This document shows positions 30,671 to 39,813 of a DNA stretch of 64,000 bases, one piece after another (positions within the stretch are counted from its first letter, which is position 1; each line of letters starts with the position of its first letter). Where the stretch lies: NCBI RefSeq assembly GCF_026013605.1, contig NZ_JAPDPJ010000016.1, forward strand, positions 1 to 64,000, given 5' to 3'. Below the pieces are notes generated by a model, which worked only from the letters and a program-made list of their open reading frames with translations, ran no database searches and was not told the origin of the DNA. Both the position numbers and the translations under genes were made by a program. This DNA comes from Plebeiibacterium sediminum. Lineage in GTDB: Bacteria > Bacteroidota > Bacteroidia > Bacteroidales > Marinilabiliaceae.

Positions 30671-33091
30671 CTAATTTGATCTAACTAATCCAATATTAAC
30701 AATTTCATTCTGCTTTAAAAATAAAATTAACTCATTGTCTGTAACTTTATATTTTGCACCATCTACTTTCATGTCATTAACAGAATAGCCATCACCAATG
30801 CTTACACTAATTTTCTGACTTATTTTTGAAGTTAATTGAACCGAAGCTTGTTGCTGATCCCATTTAATGCTATCAACATAAATATTTCCTCTTGCTAAAA
30901 CACCACTTAATTCTCCTTCCTTCCAATCTTCAGGAGTTGCTGAAAAAAGAGAAATGTGACCAGGACGACTATTCACAAGCATTCTTATCATTAGGGATGG
31001 AATCCCTCCACTAATATCCATATTAAATAATTCCCCCGGATTGTGAGTTGTAGCCATGCTATTGGTCCAGTAAAAACGAGACAAATATTCCAAAATTTCT
31101 GACGCTGTTTCCTTATCCTCAATATTTACTGCTGCAAAACCCAGATGACACATTCCAAAAGCCATTTCTCCACCCTGTTGCTGTTTCCTGATTTTCATGC
31201 GTTCATTTATTGTTTTTTGCACTGCATTTTGCAATTGTTTTGATGCGAGTATTTCTGGATCCGGAACTTCATACAAACCATACAAATGAGAAGCATGTCG
31301 ATGAGACTGATTATCAGTTAATCCTTTCCACATCCATTCTTTTAAAACTCCATCTTCTCCAATTTGATAATCGGGCAGATGGCTTAAAAAAACTTCCTTC
31401 TTTTTGATTTCATTAGAGCTAAGTCCTAATATTTTTGCTGCACTGATCCAGTTTCTGGTTAGTTCTTTAATAATCATTACATCCATTGTGGCATTAACAC
31501 AATTTTGCCATCGGTGCTCAAGTGGATTATTCTCTGGAGAATAAGATGGAACAACAATATATTTTCCATCATCTCCCATGGTTAAAAAATCTTCCCAAAA
31601 CATTAGAGCCTCATCCATAAATGGAAAAGCATGTTCCTTTAAAAATGATTGATCGCCCGTATATAAATAATAATCATAAAAATAAGATGCTGTCCAACCT
31701 GCACCACCATTCCAATATTCCATACACCATGTTTCATCGTAATGGTTATTTAAACCGTGAGTACTGGTATGCGAAGGAACATGAATACCTCTGGCTCCAT
31801 AAAACTGCTTGGCATTGGTTTTATAATCCTCCATCATCCTTTCGTGGTAATTAAAATAAGCCATCATTAATTCTGGCATATTACCATTCAACAAATTAGA
31901 AATTGCCACTTCTACATTCCCATCATGCGTAAAATCAGAACACCACCCCGGCGTCCAAGTTCCACTCCATATTCCTTGTAAGTTAGGAGGGTTTGTACCT
32001 GTGGAACATAAAATATTATATCGGGCAGCTTCAAATTGGCGTTGTAAAATTCCCGGAGTACTTTTCTTTTTAACTGAACCTACTAAAGTCTCTGAGGTCA
32101 TTTCTTTTTCTTCTTCGGAAGGATGCAAATTCAAATTCACCCTGTTATAAAGTTCTCCATGTGTATTAAGTTGATTTTGTAATAATTTCGAATAATCTGT
32201 ACCTGCATTGTTTAATCTATTTTTTAACGCTGCTACAGTGTTTTCATTGTTGCCCTTATATAGTTCTATTGAAGTAAGAATAAGAACTTCATCTGCATCT
32301 GTTACTTTTATTCTGCCATTTATTTCTTCAACTTCACCGCCTTTTGTAATTACCTTTGACAAACAATCATAACCATCTGGTGAGTACGAATGTGACTTTC
32401 CGTATTCCACATGATATTGCATAAAGCCATCCTTAACCAAGGTTTCTGTAGTTTTTATGAGTTCACTAATCATTTGAGATTGCTCCCATGAATGAGGATA
32501 TTTATGCAATAAAATCTCAGTATTAATTTTCTCCGAACCTTTAATTTGAGTCACAATAACTCCATCAGCCCGTGATGCAAATGTTTTTCTTGAAAAATAA
32601 CCACTTTGATCTTTCCATTCTACAATAGCTTCTGCTGTTTGAAAGTTCACCAATCGCTGATAATCTTCAACATTTGAAAAAGGCATATCAATAGTTAACT
32701 CAGCTGAAGGAACATAAGGGTCGGTCCACTTTTTATCTCCATATCCGGCATCTTTCCATAGCTTAACGCCTAATTCGGCAACTTCTTTATATTTACCTTC
32801 AAGCGAGAGTCTTTTAATCTCTTCAAGATGAGATGTCATATCCGGAGGAATTACCGGAGTTTCATTAGGTAAGAACAATAATGCATGATTTAGTATAATG
32901 CTTTCTTCAAATGGATTACCCATCACCATGGCTCCAATCGTTCCATTTCCGGTTAATAAAGCATCCTCCCATTTAGCTGCAGGCAACCAACTAACAAAAC
33001 CTTTTTCCGGCGCTTTTGAAAATTGAGCTTTACTATACAACTGTATACCAACTAACAAGAAGATTATTAATATTATTCTTACCATCCTCAT
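30671..33091 (-). CDS. GH95-like glycosidase (alpha-L-fucosidase/galactosidase family), exported
   Basis: An 806-residue secreted protein (signal about 1-23, ending SKAQ). The GH95 N-terminal beta-domain is present (WEDALLTGNGTIGAMVMGNP, ESIILNHALLFLP), then the (alpha/alpha)6 barrel: NLQGIWSGTWTPGW, PSYSPENNP with the family's general-acid Glu, HRHASHLYGLYEVP, and FNMDISGGIPSLMIRML with the Asp expected to activate water. The usual N-x-N catalytic pair (NIN in characterised alpha-1,2-L-fucosidases) reads D-G-N here, in a block (THDGNVEVAISNLLNGN) quite unlike the standard one. In a xyloglucan setting removal of terminal alpha-L-fucose or alpha-L-galactose is expected, but the altered site makes specificity uncertain. 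ATG at 33085 is an alternative start. Confidence 0.82.
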   Translation of the reverse strand: MRMVRIILIIFLLVGIQLYSKAQFSKAPEKGFVSWLPAAKWEDALLTGNGTIGAMVMGNPFEESIILNHALLFLPNETPVIPPDMTSHLEEIKRLSLEGKYKEVAELGVKLWKDAGYGDKKWTDPYVPSAELTIDMPFSNVEDYQRLVNFQTAEAIVEWKDQSGYFSRKTFASRADGVIVTQIKGSEKINTEILLHKYPHSWEQSQMISELIKTTETLVKDGFMQYHVEYGKSHSYSPDGYDCLSKVITKGGEVEEINGRIKVTDADEVLILTSIELYKGNNENTVAALKNRLNNAGTDYSKLLQNQLNTHGELYNRVNLNLHPSEEEKEMTSETLVGSVKKKSTPGILQRQFEAARYNILCSTGTNPPNLQGIWSGTWTPGWCSDFTHDGNVEVAISNLLNGNMPELMMAYFNYHERMMEDYKTNAKQFYGARGIHVPSHTSTHGLNNHYDETWCMEYWNGGAGWTASYFYDYYLYTGDQSFLKEHAFPFMDEALMFWEDFLTMGDDGKYIVVPSYSPENNPLEHRWQNCVNATMDVMIIKELTRNWISAAKILGLSSNEIKKKEVFLSHLPDYQIGEDGVLKEWMWKGLTDNQSHRHASHLYGLYEVPDPEILASKQLQNAVQKTINERMKIRKQQQGGEMAFGMCHLGFAAVNIEDKETASEILEYLSRFYWTNSMATTHNPGELFNMDISGGIPSLMIRMLVNSRPGHISLFSATPEDWKEGELSGVLARGNIYVDSIKWDQQQASVQLTSKISQKISVSIGDGYSVNDMKVDGAKYKVTDNELILFLKQNEIVNIGLVRSN

Positions 33092-33109
33092 ATTATAACG
33101 CTTAAAAAA

Positions 33110-33143
33110 TTAATCCCGGCAAACTAATGCCTGCCAGGATTAA
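33110..33143 (-). terminator. Terminator-like stem-loop after the GH31 gene
   Basis: Eleven-bp arms TTAATCCCGGC and GCCAGGATTAA (one position is G-U in the minus-strand RNA), loop of 12, followed by ATTTTTTAAG on the minus strand. It lies 27 bases past the GH31 stop and only 18 bases before the GH95-like start, so within an operon it would act as an attenuator or RNA-processing site. Confidence 0.75.
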
Positions 33144-33169
33144 CCTTCTGCCTAACTTAATATTTCATT

Positions 33170-36025
33170 TTACATTTTAATTTCAATCGCTTCTCCTGAA
33201 TACTTCACTTCTGTTCCTTTGTATTCATCAAAATTAAAATCCACTTTGTTATCTTTTGTAGCAAATACAATATTAAAAGTTCTTTCCTGAAGCATACCTT
33301 TAAATGCTCCTTCTCTGTTTCCAATGGTTAATTTTCCATCTTTTTCCGACCATGAAATTGGAATCGTACTATACTGCTCTTTTTCGTAGTTGTAATTCAA
33401 TCCTTCATCTTCATACAATTCAAAATGAGCATCATCACCAGTGTATACTACTAACTTAATTGGTGCATGAAGCTTTTGATCTGTATATTCTATTTCTGGA
33501 CCAATAGGTAAAATAGAGCCTGCTTTTACAAATAGCGGCATTCTTTCGTAAGGAGCACTTGCCGAAATAGTTTTACCTCCTTCAAGATAACTACCATCAT
33601 ATGCGTTATACCAACCTTTCCCTTTTGGCAAATATACTTCACGTTCACGAGCCTGGTACTGATATACCGGACATACCATAACAGCAGGACCAAACATATA
33701 TTGATCATCAATATTTTCAACAGTTTTATCCTCGGCAAAATCCATGACCAGAGCCCTCATAATAGTATAATCATCAAAATACACATGTCCGGCAAGCGAA
33801 TAGATATAAGGCATTAATCTGTATCGCAACTTATTGTAGTACACAATACTTTGATAAGTAGATTGCTCTTTTGGATCAAGATTAAACACTTCTCGGTATG
33901 GATATTGACCATGAGCGCGATACAAAGGAACAAACGTTCCGAACTGATACCAACGGGTATTTAACTCACGCCATTCTTTTAAATCTTCACTTCCTTCTTT
34001 TGCTCTTTCATATCTCTTTTCTACACAGAACCCACCAATATCCATAGTCCAGTAAGGAACTCCTGATAAAGCAAAGTTCATTCCTGCAGTAATCTGAGCT
34101 TTCATGTCTTCCCAACGTGTACCTATATCACCACTCCATGTTGCAGTACTATATCGCTGAAGACCTGCAAATCCAGAACGAGTTAAAAGAAATACACGCT
34201 TATTTGGGTCCACACTTCGTTGTCCGTTATAAATGGCATCAGCATTCATTAATGCATACGTATTAAAAAACTCAGTTGAAGATCCTATGGCTGTTGGCGT
34301 TGAAAGCTTTTTACGATACTCCAAACTTGCATTGGATAAGATATCAGGCTCAGAAGCATCCATCCACCAGGCATCCATTCCATATTTGTAGATATTATCC
34401 CGCATTTGCCCCCAGAATAATTGACGAGCGCCCTCGCTGTATGGATCATAGAAAGAACCAATATATCCTTTTCCAATCCAGTCTCTGATACTATCTTTTA
34501 CAGCCTGCTGATAGATATATCCTTTTTTATCCAGCTCTTTATAATTATCAGTATTGATATAAAATTTAGGCCATACAGAAATCATACATCTGGCATTCAT
34601 TGAATGAATATCATCCATCATTTTTTGTGGGTCAGGAAAACGAGAAGCATCAAACTCATGACTACCCCATTGATCTTCTTCCCAATAGGACCAATCCTGA
34701 ACGATATTATCAATAGGAATATGACGCTTTCTGAATTCAGCTAAGTTTTCTACAATCTCATCCTGAGTTTTATAGCGTTCCCTACTTTGCCAAAAACCAT
34801 AAGCCCAACGAGGAAGAATGGAAGCTTTTCCTGTAAGCATTCGGTAGCCACTAATTATTTCATCCATATTATCTCCATGAATAAAATAATAATCCATTTC
34901 CTGTCCCATTTCAGACCAAAGCGTTAACTTTTCCTGATCTTCCTGCGATCTTGGACTCAAAGCCTTTAAACTTATATATGAAACTCCACCATCCGGTTTC
35001 CAATCCAGTTTAACAGGCACTTTCTCTCCTGCCTCCAGGTGAATTTTAAACTTATAGGTATTGGGATTCCAGGCAGTTCGCCATCTTTCCTTAACCACCT
35101 CTTTTCCTCCGACTTCAACACGCGTATAACCCGCATAGTAAAGTTTAAAGAAATAATCTCCTGTTTCTTTTGCTTCAATTTGACCATTCCAAACAATCTC
35201 GGAATTATTAAATGGAAAATCTTGAGGAAATTTATTGACTGTTTCAAGATTTTCATAATCAATTTCAGCTTCATTTCTTTCTTCAAAAACATCACCTGAC
35301 CCAGTAATATATGTAGCTGTTAATCCACCTTCTTTTCCATTTTTATCATACAGCTTAAACTGCGTTAATTCTTTATATTCATCCGGATTACCGAAACGTG
35401 TTAATGAATAATTATCCCACAATAATCCGTAATTTTTATTAGACACAACAAATGGAATAGAAACCTTAGTATTGTATTGATACAATATTTCATTTTTCCC
35501 TTTGTAGTTCCACTCATCACTTTGATGCTGCCCTAATCCGTAAAAAGATTCATCTTTTGGAGAGTCAAAAACCTGTTCAAAAGTATAACCTGAAAAACCA
35601 TCGGCTGTAATAGGTGAGAATTTTTTACTTCCCCCCTGATCTTCTTTTAACAATGGATTACCTTCCAAATCAAAAAAGGCAACTTCTCCTGTAATTAAAG
35701 ATACTTTTGCTTTTATGGCAGCTGTTGTTATTTCAACCTCATCATTATTTTCAACAACATTATACTTTACATTATTTTGTTTTTGAGGAACAATGATCAG
35801 ACTTTTCCTTTCTGAAAAATTGTTTTCAGGGGTTGCTACTACCCGAATGATATCATCAGAAACAACTTCTAGTTTTACTAAAGAAGCATCAGTACTTTTC
35901 TTTTGTTTTAATTGTACAATAACTCCGTTATCTATGGTTTGATAAGTACTTTTATTGCACGATATTAAACTTGAAATAATCAGCAGTGATGCTACGAAAT
36001 ATTTGATTGTTATTTTGCCCTTCAT
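33170..36025 (-). CDS. GH31 alpha-xylosidase with PA14 insert, lipoprotein
   Basis: A 951-residue lipoprotein (lipobox IISSLISC) of family GH31. The N-terminal beta-domain is interrupted at about residues 225-375 by a PA14 domain (GLTATYITGSGDVFEERNE, KETGDYFFKLYYAGYTRVEVGG, PVKLDWKPDGGVSYISL). The barrel has YGFWQSRERYKTQDEIVE, DAWWMDASEPD with the catalytic nucleophile Asp, and TWSGDIGTRWEDM with the acid/base Asp region. A PA14 insert in GH31 is the hallmark of xyloglucan alpha-xylosidases, where it helps accommodate longer oligosaccharides. Expected reaction: release of alpha-1,6-xylose from the non-reducing end of xyloglucan oligosaccharides. It lies 25 bases after the GH5 gene. Confidence 0.93.
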   Translation of the reverse strand: MKGKITIKYFVASLLIISSLISCNKSTYQTIDNGVIVQLKQKKSTDASLVKLEVVSDDIIRVVATPENNFSERKSLIIVPQKQNNVKYNVVENNDEVEITTAAIKAKVSLITGEVAFFDLEGNPLLKEDQGGSKKFSPITADGFSGYTFEQVFDSPKDESFYGLGQHQSDEWNYKGKNEILYQYNTKVSIPFVVSNKNYGLLWDNYSLTRFGNPDEYKELTQFKLYDKNGKEGGLTATYITGSGDVFEERNEAEIDYENLETVNKFPQDFPFNNSEIVWNGQIEAKETGDYFFKLYYAGYTRVEVGGKEVVKERWRTAWNPNTYKFKIHLEAGEKVPVKLDWKPDGGVSYISLKALSPRSQEDQEKLTLWSEMGQEMDYYFIHGDNMDEIISGYRMLTGKASILPRWAYGFWQSRERYKTQDEIVENLAEFRKRHIPIDNIVQDWSYWEEDQWGSHEFDASRFPDPQKMMDDIHSMNARCMISVWPKFYINTDNYKELDKKGYIYQQAVKDSIRDWIGKGYIGSFYDPYSEGARQLFWGQMRDNIYKYGMDAWWMDASEPDILSNASLEYRKKLSTPTAIGSSTEFFNTYALMNADAIYNGQRSVDPNKRVFLLTRSGFAGLQRYSTATWSGDIGTRWEDMKAQITAGMNFALSGVPYWTMDIGGFCVEKRYERAKEGSEDLKEWRELNTRWYQFGTFVPLYRAHGQYPYREVFNLDPKEQSTYQSIVYYNKLRYRLMPYIYSLAGHVYFDDYTIMRALVMDFAEDKTVENIDDQYMFGPAVMVCPVYQYQAREREVYLPKGKGWYNAYDGSYLEGGKTISASAPYERMPLFVKAGSILPIGPEIEYTDQKLHAPIKLVVYTGDDAHFELYEDEGLNYNYEKEQYSTIPISWSEKDGKLTIGNREGAFKGMLQERTFNIVFATKDNKVDFNFDEYKGTEVKYSGEAIEIKM

Positions 36026-36050
36026 ACCTAAAATCTTTTATCCTTTTTTG

Positions 36051-37706
36051 TTACTCAACTCCTGACATAATTGCTTCAACAATATCAACATCTGTAACCT
36101 CTCCATTAGTTCTGTCGAATAATTTCATACCATTATTATCCCTTATACCAATATCCCAGGCAAAAGTGATTATGCCATTTTGTTTAGCTGCCTGATTAAT
36201 TTTTTTGTAATAATTATATCTGGAAGTCTCTGCCTGTGTAAAAGCTTCACCAGAAAGGTTATCTCTTATCACAACTCCATACTCACCAAGAATTGCAGGA
36301 ATTCCATTATCTACGTATTTTGATTTTACTTTACTAAATGCATCATCTATCTGGCCATCATCTTCCCATGTAGATTCGGCATTAGAACCTGTATTTAAAC
36401 AGAAATTGTATGGATCATAATAATGGACTTCTACAAATAATCTATCTTCTACAACATCAGTTGACATGGTGTGATAATCATATCCCCAATAAATGTTGGT
36501 ATTGTAGGTTTGGATCACTAGATTTCTATAAGCATTTTTGCCTCCTGTTGCTCTCACTGCATCAATAAAGGTTTGATTATATGATTCCTGAACCTCAATA
36601 TTTTCAGAAGTTGGTGTGGTATACACGCCATCTTCGTGCACTTCGTTTGTTCCTGCAAATAGTAAATGCTCATCATAATCTCTGAAATACGTTGCTATTT
36701 GCGACCATAATGCATATTGCTTTTCGTTAACAGCTTCCTGATAAGAATAAAGAGGATAATTTTCAAGCCATCCACCGTCCCAATGGATATTCAGGACAAT
36801 ATACATATCTGCATTATAACAATAATCAATCACTTCTTTTACCCTGACAAGCCACTCATCACTTATCTTATACGTTTCTTCATCTACAATGTAGCTATTC
36901 CATGCACAAGGAATTCTTATGGCATTAAAACCAGCATTTTTTACGCCATCTATTAACTGTTGATTTACCATAGGGTTACCCCAATCTGTTTCTCCAGTTG
37001 GAACTTCCATGGTATTTCCGATATTCCAACCTACAATCATTTTTGAGGCAAGAGTCATGGCATCACTTTCCATACCTGTTTTATCTTCTGGAATAGAAAT
37101 ATCAACTCCGCCTTGTTTAACAATTGCAGTTTCAGTTATATCATTTAATGTAAAAGAAATTTTACCTACCCTATCAAGATATGAATTGTTTTCACTTACA
37201 GTAAATGTAATCGTTGAATCGGTTAATGCTTTCAGGCTATTTTGTACAATCCAATCCACATCAATAGTTACTGTAAAATCATCTGAAGTTTCTAATTGCA
37301 CACTAATTTGTTGCTCCGATGATTCAATATTATACTGACCATTACTTATATTGATCAAATCAGTTTTATCCTGATTAATTGTAATTATTTTATTTATTCC
37401 GCCTGCTGTAACAGTTAACTCTGCAGTTCGTTTTTCTGTAGTTGTATTCTCATTCACAACTAACTCAATTTTATTTGTACCTGCAGTACCGGAAGCTGGA
37501 GTAATGCTACACCAATCGCCAGAAGACGAGATAGTCCAATCCAAATTACTCTTCACATAAAAAGATTGAATAACTCCTTCTTTATCAATATTAAGTTCAT
37601 TTGTAGAAACAACTAATTCTGGTTCCACTTTAGAACTTTCGTTTGAACATGATAAGAGCACCAATAATGCAATTAGAAAGCTTGATATAAGGTGGTTTAT
37701 TTTCAT
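36051..37706 (-). CDS. BACON-GH5 endo-glucanase/xyloglucanase, surface lipoprotein
   Basis: A 551-residue lipoprotein (lipobox LLVLLSC). Two BACON domains come first (about 33-115, with WTISSSGDWCSITPASGTAG, and about 120-205), then a GH5 barrel of subfamily-4 type (about 215-545). Visible features are GWNIGNTMEVPTGETDWGNP, NAIRIPCAW, VLNIHWDGGW, acid/base Glu in LLFAGTNEVHEDG, VEVHYYDPYNF and nucleophile Glu in PAILGEYGVVI. BACON-GH5_4 at the surface is the arrangement of the keystone endo-xyloglucanase in described xyloglucan loci; activity on other beta-1,4-glucans is possible. A stem-loop lies between this gene and the upstream SusE-like gene. Confidence 0.92.
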   Translation of the reverse strand: MKINHLISSFLIALLVLLSCSNESSKVEPELVVSTNELNIDKEGVIQSFYVKSNLDWTISSSGDWCSITPASGTAGTNKIELVVNENTTTEKRTAELTVTAGGINKIITINQDKTDLINISNGQYNIESSEQQISVQLETSDDFTVTIDVDWIVQNSLKALTDSTITFTVSENNSYLDRVGKISFTLNDITETAIVKQGGVDISIPEDKTGMESDAMTLASKMIVGWNIGNTMEVPTGETDWGNPMVNQQLIDGVKNAGFNAIRIPCAWNSYIVDEETYKISDEWLVRVKEVIDYCYNADMYIVLNIHWDGGWLENYPLYSYQEAVNEKQYALWSQIATYFRDYDEHLLFAGTNEVHEDGVYTTPTSENIEVQESYNQTFIDAVRATGGKNAYRNLVIQTYNTNIYWGYDYHTMSTDVVEDRLFVEVHYYDPYNFCLNTGSNAESTWEDDGQIDDAFSKVKSKYVDNGIPAILGEYGVVIRDNLSGEAFTQAETSRYNYYKKINQAAKQNGIITFAWDIGIRDNNGMKLFDRTNGEVTDVDIVEAIMSGVE

Positions 37707-37728
37707 TACCTATTCATTTAAATTTTAT

Positions 37729-37758
37729 TAATCCCGCCTCACTAAGGAAGCGGGATTA
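37729..37758 (-). terminator. Stem-loop after the SusE/F-like gene
   Basis: Perfect 9-bp arms TAATCCCGC and GCGGGATTA with a 12-base loop, 8 bases past the SusE-like stop. Minus-strand sequence after the stem (AATAAAATTTAAATG) has no strong T run, so partial termination or 3'-end stabilisation of the susCDE message is more likely than full stop. Confidence 0.7.
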
Positions 37759-37765
37759 TTAATTA

Positions 37766-39796
37766 TTAATTTGCGGGAACATATACATAGGTGATTGCAA
37801 AAGCATCTTCGCCAGATCTTTCAGCATCACGCATTACCTGAAACATTAATACATTATTCTCTACTTTATAAATATCCAGATCTCCCCAGTTAAGCACATA
37901 GTAATCATTAGTCCATGGATGAACAGCTCCTACCGTCATCAGTAATTTATTATTATCCAGATCAATACTCCATGAACCTGTTAACGTAACAACTTCTTCC
38001 GAAGCCAAAACATCAGTTTCTGCAGGCATTCCATGTCTTTCTAATGTTTCACCAGATGTTTCATCTACATAAGTATATACTCGTTGACGTTGATTTACTG
38101 TTATTGTTCCATCAAGATTAAACTGCATAGTACCATAATCAACACCAGCTTCACCAGCAGCATAATGTTCTCCTGCTGCTGGATTCCATGCCCAGGTTGA
38201 GAAATCAGAGAAGATTACCGGACCTTGCTCAGCACCCCAACTTGTAGCTACATCATAAGTTCTTTCAGAGTCTAACTTCCAAACTTGAGATGTAAGCATT
38301 CCTTTTACTGCTTCTAAAGGATCTACACCACCACCTGCAATTTGAGGCTCTAGTTTAAAACACATATATTCAGGCTTATCTGTTGATAATGCACCAACCC
38401 ACATTCCAGTAAGATTTCCTACAGCATCTTTTTCAATTGATAGAATACGCCATTGATTTTCTGCTGTTGTAGAAAGATTTACCCATGAACAAATATTAAA
38501 TTCTGGCTTAACATCAGTAAAAGTATATATCCCTTTTTCATCTATAGCATAAGTACCTGCAGACTCTGTTCCATCTGGTAATACCATAGTTACTGAATTA
38601 TCAGTAGAATTCATTGTTAATGAGAAATTTGCATAAGTCTCAGGAATGCTTGCATCAAAACCAGTCCAATCAGCATAAGTATCAGGAGATGTCCAACCTC
38701 CATTCATTAATGAACCATCTAAATTAGCCCAGTTAAACGGAGTTTCCGGAGATAATACCCATTTAATTGAAGTACTAACAGATTGAGATACATCATCAAG
38801 CCATCCTTCAGGAAGTGCTGGTTCCGGATCACCTTCCTCTTCCGGAGTCCAGTTATCTCTAAAATCTTTTGAAATATAATTGTAGCAAGCTCCTTCAGGA
38901 ACTACTAAAATTTGAAGAAAATTTTCAGAAGCATATAAAATACGAAATTCTGTTGCTGAAGTCACCGCTGCATCTCTATTAGAGTCATGTACCGGAAATG
39001 CATCTGTAAATTTAATAGTATGCTTTTCTGTATCTAACATATAAGATCCATTCTGAACTGATCCTCCACCAATACTTGTTGAATAAGCTGTTTGATCTAC
39101 TGTTAAGTTAGCGCCACCAATCAAATCAAAAGTCATTGTTCCAAAATCAGCGGCATCACACATCCATTGGTTACCTGCCCAATCTGCCGACCAATACCAT
39201 ACCGCTTCACCGCTCTCCTGAAGGTTTGGAAGAATCGCACTTTTGGCATCCCAAACATCAGCATCTATATAGTTATCACCTGCTGCATTATGCAGGTTAT
39301 CCCATTCGTAAGTATTTGTAAAGAACCAGATAGGACCTCCAAAAAAGCGAGATGTTTGTTCCCCATCAAGATCTAAATACCATGTTTTAGATTTGCCTTG
39401 TCCTCCAGAAACTAAAGTCCAAAGTTCATCTTCTATAAAACCGGCATACATCTGATCTACATCAAAAGTAACTGTTTCGCCGTAAACATATCCACCACGA
39501 GTTTGAACTCCAAATTGTACTTCATAAGTTCCTGCAAAAGGAATTTTAAGTGTAACAACTTTATCCTGACTTCTTCCTTGTGGATGATTCCATAGAGGTG
39601 TATATTCCGAGCCCATTAAACTTGTTAAGTAAACGATGTTTGGGTTCTCGCTATCATGGGTGATTGTATATGCAATTCCTTCAACCAGTTCTTCTGGTAG
39701 AATATCAGTATCACCCAAATTGTATTCTTCAGGAGTACATGCTCCAACCAAGAATACTATTAGTATAAATGACAATATATTATTCAAATGTTTCAT
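37766..39796 (-). CDS. SusE/F-like surface glycan-binding lipoprotein, Trp-rich
   Basis: A 676-residue lipoprotein (lipobox IVFLVGAC) without catalytic motifs. A short N-terminal domain (about 30-115, Ig/PKD-like: GTYEVQFGVQTRGGYVYGE) is followed by three beta-domains of 150-190 residues that repeat a pattern: WYLDLDG or WVLSPET or WKLDSER, then a Trp-rich loop, GTMTFDL or GTMQFNL, GSYMLDTEKHTIKF or GTYAIDEKGIYTF or GSWSIDLDNNKLL, then a closing strand with NFLQILVV or NVLMFQVM. This looks like an internally triplicated carbohydrate-binding protein. It follows SusD by 17 bases and fits the position of surface glycan-binding protein B in xyloglucan loci. Many exposed Trp residues suit stacking on a beta-glucan backbone. 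Confidence 0.78.
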   Translation of the reverse strand: MKHLNNILSFILIVFLVGACTPEEYNLGDTDILPEELVEGIAYTITHDSENPNIVYLTSLMGSEYTPLWNHPQGRSQDKVVTLKIPFAGTYEVQFGVQTRGGYVYGETVTFDVDQMYAGFIEDELWTLVSGGQGKSKTWYLDLDGEQTSRFFGGPIWFFTNTYEWDNLHNAAGDNYIDADVWDAKSAILPNLQESGEAVWYWSADWAGNQWMCDAADFGTMTFDLIGGANLTVDQTAYSTSIGGGSVQNGSYMLDTEKHTIKFTDAFPVHDSNRDAAVTSATEFRILYASENFLQILVVPEGACYNYISKDFRDNWTPEEEGDPEPALPEGWLDDVSQSVSTSIKWVLSPETPFNWANLDGSLMNGGWTSPDTYADWTGFDASIPETYANFSLTMNSTDNSVTMVLPDGTESAGTYAIDEKGIYTFTDVKPEFNICSWVNLSTTAENQWRILSIEKDAVGNLTGMWVGALSTDKPEYMCFKLEPQIAGGGVDPLEAVKGMLTSQVWKLDSERTYDVATSWGAEQGPVIFSDFSTWAWNPAAGEHYAAGEAGVDYGTMQFNLDGTITVNQRQRVYTYVDETSGETLERHGMPAETDVLASEEVVTLTGSWSIDLDNNKLLMTVGAVHPWTNDYYVLNWGDLDIYKVENNVLMFQVMRDAERSGEDAFAITYVYVPAN

Positions 39797-39813
39797 TGTT
39801 GTTTAATTTAAAA

